Part shown: positions 1-9,553 of the stretch, one piece after another | Layout of the letters: each line of letters starts with the position of its first letter | How positions within the stretch are numbered: position 1 is the first letter of the stretch | DNA from: Cylicocyclus nassatus | Taxonomy: Eukaryota > Nematoda > Chromadorea > Rhabditida > Strongylidae | Length of the DNA: 64,000 nucleotides | NCBI GenBank assembly: GCA_958299035.1 | Contig: CATQJL010000316.1 | Coordinates: 15,842,347-15,906,346, forward strand | Direction: 5' to 3' | Position numbers and translations under genes: made by a program | The notes under the pieces: model-generated | Seen by the model: only the letters and a program-made list of their open reading frames with translations | The model's database searches: none | What the model was told of the DNA's origin: nothing

Positions 1-449
1 ATAAATCGGATATTGGGAACCAGGCAAACTTTTGCAGATGAGGTGCGTGGCGAACTTTCACCAAATTCGCTGGTACAGCGCCAAATTTGTGTCAGCAGAG
101 TTGGCACCGAATTTCATGCTTACATAAATTCAGGAGTTTTATGCATAAACTAGATGGCAAACCCGGCTCCGCCCGGGACCAAACTTTGCACACATACACT
201 TCGGGGCAGGGAGCGTGTCATAGGCTACTTTTCGTTATCGATCAATATCGATTTTATCGATTTTTTGCAAAATTTGAGCTAGGGGGCTGGGATTTTGCAC
301 AGGGGTGGACTATGACACGCTCCCTGCCCCGAAGTATATGTGTGCCAAGTTTGGTCCAAATCGGTTCAGAAATAAAAATTTCTATTCAGCACATACGTAC
401 AGACAGACAGACATACATACAGACAGACATTCAGCTTTATATATAAGAT
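1..449. repeat. Repeat with long inverted arms and a CAGA-type tail
   Basis: Two arms pair as an inverted repeat: about 177-223 (contains GGGGCAGGGAGCGTGTCATA) and about 310-357 (contains TATGACACGCTCCCTGCCCC). The right arm is followed by a phrase about a 'tttggtccaaatcggttcag' sequence and then by a CAGACAGACA/CATACATACA microsatellite at about 400-431. This tail layout is common at the ends of dispersed repeats in invertebrate genomes, but the family cannot be named from the sequence alone. No coding content is supported here. Confidence 0.6.
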
Positions 450-613
450 CTATTCTTTAGCTGCAGCGTCCGTTCCAAGATCCATGATCTCTGGTATTAC
501 GGAGTTTCTAAGTGTCTTGTATGAAGCTTGCGTTGGTTTGGTTGTTCGATACTGCCTTGGAATGAGAAGAGGGGCCTGCGCAAACAACAGCCCATCTTTT
601 GGACCATTCCACG
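450..613 (-). CDS. Possible terminal coding exon of an unidentified gene (partial)
   Basis: Read on the - strand, 613 to 450 is open for 53 codons and ends in TAG at 452-450. The peptide starts WNGPKDGLLFAQAPLLIPRQ and ends MDLGTDAAAKE. Its composition (mixed charge, no low complexity) looks like real protein rather than random AT-rich translation. An AG acceptor can be placed just before 613. A second open stretch on the same strand at about 975-850 (HGPASDYEVQNMWIPRNPLK) might be an upstream exon, but no clean GT donor in the right phase joins the two. I do not recognise the protein. It could be the 3' end of a gene disrupted by the repeats at 640-860, or a chance open frame. Confidence 0.3.
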
Positions 614-639
614 CTTATCTGAGGATTATCGCTGGAATG

Positions 640-860
640 TTCTGATATAACAAGAGGTCAAGAATCTTGCATCGCTTCGATACTGTATAGTTGCATGCAG
701 CAAGATCCCCTGTTGCATGCGACAAGACTTCTAGCTTTATGCGAAGGAATTAGTTGAATACCATAACTTCTTGTTGCATGCAGCTACTGTCTGTTGCACA
801 CGACGCGACTTCCTGTTGCATACTACAGGACCTTTTGTTGCATGTGAACGGATTTCGAAT
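640..860. repeat. Degenerate TTGCATG array
   Basis: The motif (T)GTTGCATG(C/T) followed by 'CAAGAC' or 'GACTTC'-like words recurs about eight times at intervals of roughly 25-40 bases. It resembles the TTGCAAGCAA arrays at 8185-8530 and 10934-11330, and all three may be one minisatellite family. No gene is seen within it. Confidence 0.5.
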
Positions 861-1978
861 TGCATATGACGGTATTGGTCGGACCAGTGGTCCACGCTTG
901 CCATAAGGTTTTCAAGGGATTTCTAGGGATCCACATATTTTGCACTTCATAGTCGGAGGCAGGACCATGAAAAGGGCCATCTTATAAAAATATGGAAGCT
1001 GCACAACTAGGTTCAAATTCATGCCTTCAAGTCCTAACTAGAACACAAGCAATCCTAGACTTTTCCTTTTTCCTACAATTTGCTGCCCTGTGCATTACGA
1101 AAACCGCGGGATTCTTCGCATTTTGCTGTTTTCTCTCTGATCATTGTTTTTTTCTATTTTGTACACTAGTTGGTGATTGTTTTGAAGCCTAATTTACAGC
1201 CATCAACCTTTTACGGAAATGAAGGAAACTTTAATTACAGATTTTTCAGGTATATGTCAGCTCAGAACGATAATTTTGCAAATGCATAGGACTATTTGAC
1301 AACAGTGAGTTAGATATAAAGTTTAATTGGCGGTCAACATCAACCTACTATAGCAAAAAAGACAAAAGATTCTGTGAATCTACGCAGTCTACTACGGCAA
1401 AAAGTGCTTTCAAATTCCACATTGAGTGAGACTACGAGAAAGTGCGAATGAAAATTCAAGTCAGTCGAGATAATCACTATTGCAAAAACAAAAAATGTCT
1501 TCTGTATGTAGAGATTCCCAAGAGCGTCAGAGTTCCGATAAAAGAAGGGGTGGATGGACTTCAATCGAAAATGCTTTGTTCAAACGCAGGTATTCTGCCA
1601 ACTGCGATTTGTTGTGCAGTATAGGCAGTATCTGCATCAAAGTACGTAAAGATTTCGAGATTATCGCTGTTGACCCTAAACATTTCACTTTTTGTTGTCA
1701 TTTATCCTCTCTCGAAAGATTGCGTACATGACATATAGCAGCAAAGTATATCTCAATAAAGGTGGTTCGATACAACCAATAATGTCATATGGTATTCGAA
1801 AAAATTGTCATCGAGTTTATGACATTGGAAAATGGATGGAAAATCGAACTGCACGGGGGATAACCAATGTGGAAATTGCGATTTTTCACTACTTCCTCTT
1901 ACGACCGGATTTTTTACTGTATTTTATTATAGCGCTATACATACAAAGAGGCAAAAAGTTCAAAAAAGCAGCAGGTAT

Positions 1979-2090
1979 ACCCTTTGATTCAACTGGATTG
2001 GCGTCTGGAAGGTGGGGCTTTGCTACCTAATCAAGGCCGCTCGCGTCCGCGACGCAGTCGACGTCTCTCTCTCGCTCGTGCTCTCTAACC
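1979..2090. mobile_element. Truncated copy of the ACCCTTTGATTC MITE
   Basis: This starts with the terminal sequence ACCCTTTGATTCAACTGGA, followed by a CTGGAAGGTGGGGCTTTG segment and the CG-rich centre (CGCTCGCGTCCGCGACGCAG). It matches the left half of the three full copies at 49140-49314, 50898-51073 and 52801-52976. The right inverted arm is missing, so the copy is truncated or was rearranged near 2090. The rest of 861-2565 holds short unconvincing open frames and nothing else I can name, apart from a small inverted repeat (TGTCACCTTCA / TGAAGGTGACA) at about 2099-2144. Confidence 0.6.
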
Positions 2091-2550
2091 ATTTTTGATG
2101 TCACCTTCATCGATCCTTCCTCTTTGAGAACACTGAAGGTGACATGAATGGACCCTACATAATCCACTAAATGCACAAATGCCAAAAGGCCTTAATGGTG
2201 AAATCAGCGCCACGAGAATATACTGTAAGAGTACGATTCTTCAGATTCAGAAAGTCTCCTAGCACGGGAGAGAGGTATCATCTTTCCAGATTTCTAATAA
2301 AGTTGACATGTGCGTCATCAACTGAGCGGAACTTTGGCCTAAGCAAGGAACCAAAATGTGCCTTGCGACTGACTTCCGCCGAACATTGCCAAAAGGACTT
2401 TGATCTCTGTTATCGGCAACTCAGCCTCCACCCAGGTGTGTGTGTACCACCCTAAGGTCACTTTCGACAGTTCATCTCTGGTGCTTTCCTTTTGTCTCCT
2501 TCGATCGTTCCTATCTATTCAGGTCATTTACTCTTTTTTTTCGGTCTCAT

Positions 2551-2565
2551 TCGTCACTTTTTCAG
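2551..2565 (+). promoter_or_regulatory. Likely spliced-leader acceptor upstream of gbh
   Basis: A pyrimidine-rich CACTTTTTCAG ends at 2565, 24 bases before the gbh start codon at 2590, with no donor or start codon between. In nematodes such a site just upstream of the first ATG is typically where a spliced leader is joined. It could instead be an ordinary 3' splice site of an unseen 5' UTR exon. Confidence 0.5.
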
Positions 2566-2589
2566 CTATTCAACAAGACGGCCTCTCTG

Positions 2590-5500
2590 ATGTTTGCAAG
2601 ATCTCAAGCAAAGTAAGTTCGCTTAATTTACGAATTTCTCTAAGAGTTCAAACTTCTGCGTAAAGTAAAGGGTGCTGAGGGACTCTTTTATCCATTTTTA
2701 CTATGTTGTTTCTACTTTTTCAGGCTACTAACGAAAGTAGCGAAAATCGCTTCCATTTCTCAACCTATAAATCGTATCATAACAGTGGAATGGACAGATG
2801 GTAGGTCATGTGCACTATTTTCTGAACTTATCTTTGCACTTAAATGTACTAAAGCACCGTACTTACCTTTTTCACAACTTATCTTAATGTCAGGTACAAA
2901 GATTTCTTGTTGAAGATTCAGCGTTTACATGATATGAATTTTGTTTTGAACTTGAATATGATTTCCAGGGATGAAAGGAAAGTTTCCTCTGATCTGGTTA
3001 AGAGATTGTTCTCCGGATCCTGTTACATATTCTATTGGACCAGCTATGACTGCCCGGTAATCAATCTATTTATCAATCAACTATGAAAAGTATACATCAG
3101 TGAGGGTCCGAGTAATAATTTGGGGGGGGGCAGAAAGAAAAAAAGGGCGGCAGGCTTGCCCTTTGAGTTTTAATTTTTTTCCATATTATCTTCATTTTGC
3201 ACATCTTCATAACTCCTGTAAGTCATCCAAGAAATTCGCGGACCATCTCAAGGGTCTCACTGTACTATTTTGGTTGGGTAGAGAACAAATAGTGGCGAGG
3301 AGTGAAGCTAAAACTCTCCTCGATATCGATGGCAAGAATATTGCAGTATTACATCCTCAAAATCAGTTCATTCATTTGCATTCTCTCATCGTTTAGCTTA
3401 GTCTGTGAATATTTATGGAGGCAACTAGAATCTTTATTTTTGCGGATTGTGCCGCGCAAGCCTTGAGTTTTTGCCAGACTTTGTCACTACTGAAGACTAC
3501 AATGCATAAAAAATTTTCTGAAGTATCTTTCGATATGCTCATTAGCATCCCCCTTTGAGTTGCTTAAAGGCAGCGTACACCAAAATCTAAGTTACCCAAT
3601 TCTTTATACCGTGTGTAAAGAATTGGGTAACTTAGAATATCTAGGGCCCAGAAGAAGACCAACAGCGTTGGTCCGGTCTCCCAATGTTGCTTCTGAGCGG
3701 AGAAAATCCGCCTGATTTTTCTTTCACTCCGCCCCTTTTCTTTCATTCCGCCTCCTTCGGACGAAATCCACGTCAGCGTAAACTGCAGTTGCCGTTGCAG
3801 TTGTTGTTGCAATGCTGTTGCAACTGCAACTGCAGTTGCAACAGTGCAATTGCTTTTTGCGGTGCGCCTCCTTCGGGCGACGAACCACGACAGCATATGC
3901 AGCAGTTGCAGTTGCAATTGCAGGCTGTCATGCTGTTGCAGCTGCTGGCATGCCGACGGGGACGAGCAGTTCGAAACTCCTCCGCCCCTGAAGAGAGGGT
4001 CCTCGGGAATTGCGGTTTTTTGGGACTTTTGGAGGATTTTAGTGTCATAACTGTAATCAGGAGCACGGAAAGGCCCAGAATGACACAAACAACGAAGGCG
4101 AAATGTTGGGTGTACACTGCCTTTAACAAGAGTTTCTTAACAGCTAAGCTAGCCTTTCCATGTCATAATCTCTTACCTGAGATCGGAAGAAAAAACCAAT
4201 AAAAAGGGAAATTAACACAATCGAGACTCAGAATGCAGCTTCTTTAATGATCAAGCCTCAAAAGATCTGTGAGAGCCAGTCGGTTTCATCAAAATTATGT
4301 TTTGATCCAAAGTTTAATCAAGAAGCGGATGAAATTTCAGAAACTCCAAAACTAAAAAAATTCTTTTTAGTAATCTTACGATGAACGAGTTTGACGTTGA
4401 ACAGTCGCCAAAGTCAGTACGTCTGGAAAATGAGCAACTTGTAATCGACTGGAAAGACACTCAATCAAGGTAGTTTTAAGATTTTTCATAAGAATTATGT
4501 AGAATTACAAAAACAAATTTTATAAAGGTTCGACTCCGACTGGCTGCGACTTCGCAATCCCTCCGATGAGGAAATGGCAAATCGCAGAAGATCTGTTTAC
4601 TTGTTTCCCGATAGCACTTGGGGTAAGGCGGAAATCGAAAGAAAGCTCAAGAAATTTGACCATAATGCTGTGATGAACGATGATAAGGTAGATTTCAACA
4701 TTTCGCGCAACCTTTTTGGTTCTTATCTGGTCATTTAGACCCTTCATGATTTCCTGGAAGCCGTGTGCCTAGATGGAATTGCTTTGATAAAAAACGGTCC
4801 CACAAATACCAGAGCAGCAGTTCCAGATATAGGCGAGAGGATTGGATTGATACAGAGCACACATTTTGGGTAAAAAAACGCAGAAATGAAGTCCTCTCAG
4901 GATTCGAGATATTTTGAAAAATTCAGAAAAGTTTTCGAAGTCACAACTAAAGCAGACGCCAGCAACAAAGCCTACGCATCCAGTGGACTCCTTCCATTCC
5001 ACACCGATTTTCCTTCACTTGCACATCCGCCAGAGGTAAGGACGAGGGCCATAGGTAGTGCCAAGACAAATCTGAGAAATCTGGGCTTCTCAGGATTCTG
5101 TTTAGAAGGTTTGAACTGACTCGTTATCCAAGCATCTGCTTCTATGATTTATTCGTGGCGGGAAAATTTAGTGCCAAACTCTCACCCAGACCGTACACTA
5201 TACCGTACTCGGAAATTGACCCGTTCGCTTACAGTTGATTTTTTGGCCACAAATAAGTTCCACAGAGAGCGTTCCATTATTTAAGACCAACCAATATTTT
5301 TTACATAAGCAGCTCGAGTACCCGAGTTTGGTTTTACGCTCATTTTTGAAGGTAAAAAATTGTAAAATCCTTGAAATTTCAGCTACAAATGCTTCACATG
5401 GTCCGAAAAGCCGAAGAGGGCGGGAACAACTTCTTTGTTGACGGTTTTCAAGTCGCAGAACAGGTAGATGCCTATTCAGAAAATTAAATATTTGACGAAA

Positions 5501-7183
5501 AGAACTGTACAGAGAAAAAAGCAAAGATTTTCGCATTTTTTATGGGTGTATACGATTTTTCTTCCAGCAAAATTAGTTTTAGATACGCAAAGAGAGGCCA
5601 GATGTTTTTGACATTCTCACCAAATATTCATTAGAATTTATCGAAGAAGGTTATGACGTTCACGAAGGCCCCAATGGCAATCCCAAACGATTTGATTACA
5701 ATATGAGTGCACGTCATCGAACCATAAAGTCAGCTTTTCAGTCCCAAATGCACTCTCCCGCCTAAAATCTCGTTTATACTTCAGACTAGATGAGCACGGT
5801 AAAGTGATCAAGATTCAGTTTGGTAATGCTATGAGAAGTTGGTTCTATGATTGCGATCCAGAAAAGATCCAAGATATATACAGGTATCCGTTTATTGTTT
5901 ATCTCTACGGAGAAAGACAGCCCTTGAATTCATGAATCTTTAGAGCCTTGAAGACGTTTACGGATTATTGCTACAAAGATGAAAATGTGCTCAAATTGCC
6001 TTTGGAAAATGGTAAGTGCTCGATTTCCTGTTTGCTATCTATCGATTTTTCGATTAAGAACAGCTCATGATCTTTAGTTCCGAATAGATATACCACTTTA
6101 AGGGATACCTTGAAGATCTCCGATGACTATCTGTTTTTTTCATTACCATCCCAAAAAATCGGACATTTCTATCTATTTTTCGCTAGTCATTCATATACAG
6201 AAGTTTTCCAAACGCAAGTGATACGAATGTCGCCTTTCTATCCCGCCTTTAGCGAAATCAGAGTTTGAGACACTCGACTTGTTACCCCCAATATTCTTCT
6301 CCTTTTTGCTCCTATAATTATCTTTACAACTGCTATATTGCATTTGCCATTTTCTTTTTCCGACTTTTATCCAAAGGTTTCGAAACCTCTGTAAAGCTGC
6401 AATTTGATATTATAGCGCTTTAGAACTTCCTTCATCGTCAAATTCATCCAACGTACTGTTTCGTTGAAAATATAAAAAGGTCTAGTAAGTTTCACCATTT
6501 TAGTTGTGTACCATGTCTCCTTTTAAATCGATTTCTTCTTCAATCAAGGACTTGCAGTATGCCAATAATCGCAATGTTGTTAGAAGCTTTCTCATATGAA
6601 CCTTATGAAGCTCTGCCCAAAGTAATCGAGTTGCTTAAAATTCCTCGTGAATTTTTAAAAGTGAAATTGACAAAATAGGCATTTATTTAACGCTTTTTCT
6701 CCAACTGGCAGATCTCCCCCACAAAGAATCTGAATGATCAAATTTCGACTCAAACAGGGAGGGTCCGAAATAACGCTTGGACGAGTGCAAAATAAATTCA
6801 CTACAGATAGAGCTTTCGATGTTGTGATTTCTCTGTTATTTTGACGACTTTATCCTTTTACTTTTGGTTTATCTGCAATCCCCGTGGAAGACATGTTCTG
6901 CATCTCCCTTTCTAGCCTTTACCCAAAATTTTCAAAAAAATGCAATATCATTCTTCCTTGTAAAAGCATCAATCAAGTTGTCACCTAATTGGACCTTTAC
7001 TTTCCAGGAGATACCGTACTCTGGGCAAATACTCGTCTACTCCATACGCGAGACGCATATCGCAACGCACCCGACGGAAATCGAACTCTGACTGGTTGCT
7101 ATTTCGCTTGGGATGTCGTTAAGTCAAAAGTACGTTACCTTCGACGAAAATTGAACCTGCCGAGTGCTCAGCCATCAGCTTGA
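2590..7183 (+). CDS. gbh: Gamma-butyrobetaine dioxygenase (BBOX1/gbh family), 12 exons
   Basis: This Fe(II)/2-oxoglutarate enzyme hydroxylates gamma-butyrobetaine to L-carnitine. Exons read as 2590-2612, 2724-2800, 2969-3056, 4371-4469, 4528-4687, 4739-4869, 4927-5035, 5383-5463, 5583-5728, 5785-5883, 5944-6011 and 7008-7183. All introns are GT-AG, phases close, and the length is 418 codons, normal for the family. The iron ligands are visible as FHTDFP (His218, Asp220) and LLHTRDAY (His373), with Arg386 13 residues later as the likely 2-oxoglutarate anchor. The C-terminal FAWDVVKSK is BBOX-like rather than trimethyllysine-dioxygenase-like. The N-terminal domain keeps WLRDC but lacks the following CxxC cysteines that bind zinc in mammalian BBOX. 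The first 30 residues ([12 protein letters not shown]...) are basic with no acidic residue, which could be a mitochondrial presequence. Whether it is gbh-1 or gbh-2 cannot be told. Confidence 0.93.
3564..4126. mobile_element. 563-bp MITE-like element in gbh intron 3
   Basis: The ends are an 18-bp terminal inverted repeat, TTAAAGGCAGCGTACACC at 3564 and its complement with one mismatch ending at 4126. A perfect 20-bp hairpin sits inside the left end (3587-3606 with 3616-3635, sequence CTAAGTTACCCAATTCTTTA). The middle (about 3780-3960) is a GTTGCA/CAACTG hexamer microsatellite that opens long spurious reading frames on both strands. There is no transposase. The element lies wholly in an intron of 1314 bases and probably accounts for much of its length. 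TTAAAGG-type termini are common in worm palindromic elements (family knowledge); the exact family is not assigned. Confidence 0.7.
5187..5230. repeat. Fragment of the CCAGACCGTAC repeat family (gbh intron 7)
   Basis: The phrase CTCACCCAGACCGTACACTATACCGTACTC matches the core of copies at 26463, 34935, 47955, 60815 and 62365. The stretch just before it (TTTATTCGTGGCGGGAAAAT) matches the flank of the 60815 copy. It sits in the intron between exons 7 and 8 and has no coding role. Confidence 0.5.
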
Positions 7184-7236
7184 AATACTTATTTTTTCTT
7201 TGCACAAATGTACACCTCACATATTTATATCACAGC

Positions 7237-7242
7237 AATAAA
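7237..7242 (+). terminator. Polyadenylation signal of gbh
   Basis: AATAAA lies 54 bases after the gbh stop codon (7181-7183), within the usual short nematode 3' UTR distance. It is the first such hexamer downstream. Confidence 0.65.
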
Positions 7243-9553
7243 TCTATACTTCATAATAATTACAATACAAAAATAATAACCTGAACATCTTCTCAAATCA
7301 AGACAACATCTTCTTATAAAAGAAAATGCTTGTGCATTGGAAAAGAAGAAGATAGCGAGTGGATAAAACAAAAAGAAGAATAAACTAAAGAAAAAATTAT
7401 CATATTCCAAAAATGACTAACGAATCCATTGAAATGCACGTGATGTAAAGAAAGCTTCCATAGTAAAGGATCACCGAAAAGGAAATAGTAATAGCTAGGA
7501 AATATAGTGATTATGTCGGAAACAACCCCACAAACGCTCTCTGATATGCGAACGATATGTGAGTGATATGCCAGAAGAGATAAAGATAGAATAAAGAGAC
7601 AGGAGAAAGTGGAAAGTAAAGAGAAAGTGCTTGTGTTGGTAAAGCTCGAGTGAAACACGACGACGATAATTGACAATAGAAAAAAAATAGATAACGCATA
7701 CGAAACATATAATAATAATACGGCTATTAGGAGTTTTGAGGGCCATGTCAGCTCACGGTACGGGAGTGGAGCTGACTAGTGCCAACGCAAGATATGTATG
7801 CATTCTCGGAATTTGAAGAAATGCGTTTGATAAATACAATATATTATGACGACTACATACACAGATAATACTAGATACGACACGACTCGAGCACTAATGA
7901 GAATGACATAAAAATGGATAAAGGAGAACGATAAAGAGCGGTTACTGTAGTTTGAAACATACAACGCATATTGTCCCATGTATAAATTCTGTCATGTGGC
8001 ATGAAAATTTGCGATTTGCAATATTTTATGGCTTGTAAATTGGCACAAAACTGCTTTTGCACTATAGCTGCTACCGTAGTTATACCGTAGTCTAGATAAG
8101 AGCTGCATAAAATCTCCGAATCAAGTGCAGGTTTATATTTTTTGAATACATGAATATGATAGAGCGCAGGATTACAGTGTTATTGTTGCTAGCAACCTTA
8201 AGCTCCCTTTCGCCTTTAGTGTTGCAAGCAACTTTAGCCAGCTTAGGTCTTTAGTGTTGCAAGCGATCTAATTTAAGTTTCAAGCAACTGCAATGTACGT
8301 TGCAGCAAGATTAGCCTGATGTTGCAGCAACTTTAGCATGGTGTTGCAGCAATCCTAGCCTAATGTTGCAAGCAACTTTACTGCTGTGCTGCAGCAATTC
8401 CAGTGTATATTGCCAGCGGCTGTAATTCTGTGTTGCAAGCAACTCAGTTTAGTGCTGCAAACAACCTTAAAATAGAGCTGCATACAACTCCGGACAGCCA
8501 ACCGTTTTTGCAACAGCAAGCAATTCTAGGCACTACCGTAGCCCTACAGTATCAGTATACGGGTCGTTACAACAGTCACGCATATGTAGTGCACTTTCTA
8601 CAGCAGTTAACGACTGGATCCCTCAATAGCATTCGGCCAAATGAACCCAAAATGTGATTAGCGCGGTTTCTGCAATTGATGTAATCAAACAGATGACAGT
8701 CCTTTCTATAGTACAATCATATGCGCAGCAGCAAAAAAGCTATATATGGCTTTAAAACCGAATAGGCATAAAATCAGCTGTCTTGAAATTTTTCCATGAA
8801 TATTTTTGCAGATACCGTAATGCATGTTTATGATTGGCCATATATTTTGATTATTGATGCAAATCTATCATGCGACTGTTCTCGGGCGTCGCTGCCTTTT
8901 ACAGTAACCATTCTTGCTCGCTCTTCAATAAAAGTTTAACTAAATCAAATATAGCGATAACTGGGAGTCAACAAGTAAAAGAGTAGACAGGAGAGCGTAG
9001 AAGACGGTACAGTATGCAGTATAGTAGAGAGCAGAAGCAGTAGCGTGCATGTAGAAGAGTTGTAGGAGCAGCTAGTTTAGAGTGAGAGAGATGGTAGAGT
9101 TACAGTCATGTACATATATAATAAAATAGAGATGTGGAGGGTATCACAGGATATGTGTGTGTGTTGTTTTGTGTGATTTGTTAATAAATTTATGGCATAA
9201 CACGATCCGCTCATACTCGTCTCAAAATACAAAATAAAATTCGTTTGCAACACATAGGCGCGGAGGCGCGAAAGAGCAACATATGATGATGATGGGGTTA
9301 CGGTCAGGTTACGGTTAGATTACGGTATTTCCGCATAAGGCGGGGTTATACCCCATTTGTCGTTGTTTTTTGCTTCTGTAGGTCAAACCGTGTGTGATCA
9401 ACATTATAGTAGCACCGAATCTCTACACGCTCCTAGATCTCCCATTTCACGAACCTTTGGTCAACGGGTGAACGGGCTTCAAAAAACAGATATGCTTGGG
9501 GTTGGCTTGCTTAAAAATGGACTAACATGGCTCTTCATAATTGCTAAGCCCGA
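7243..9553. other. Intergenic region between the convergent gbh and ptb genes
   Basis: No coding sequence is supported. The AT/GA-rich stretch 7250-8100 gives only low-complexity frames. The array at 8185-8530 is listed separately. The ptb 3' UTR must lie in the upper part of this interval, but I see no canonical AATAAA on the - strand close to the stop codon; a CATAAA variant occurs near 9194. A run of GGTTACGGT-type words occurs at 9296-9330. Confidence 0.6.
8185..8530. repeat. Degenerate TGTTGCAAGCAACT array
   Basis: About ten units of roughly 30-36 bases share a TGTTGC(A/T)AGCAA core followed by a variable CTTTAGCC-like spacer. TTGCAAGCAA is nearly palindromic (TTGC...GCAA), so each unit can form a small hairpin. 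A second array of the same kind is in a ptb intron at 10934-11330. Confidence 0.7.

Noticed and set aside
3564..4202. Long overlapping frames on both strands (172-174 codons)
   Set aside because: They lie within the MITE and its GTTGCA hexamer array. The glutamine/leucine/cysteine-rich translations are typical of a hexamer repeat read in every frame.
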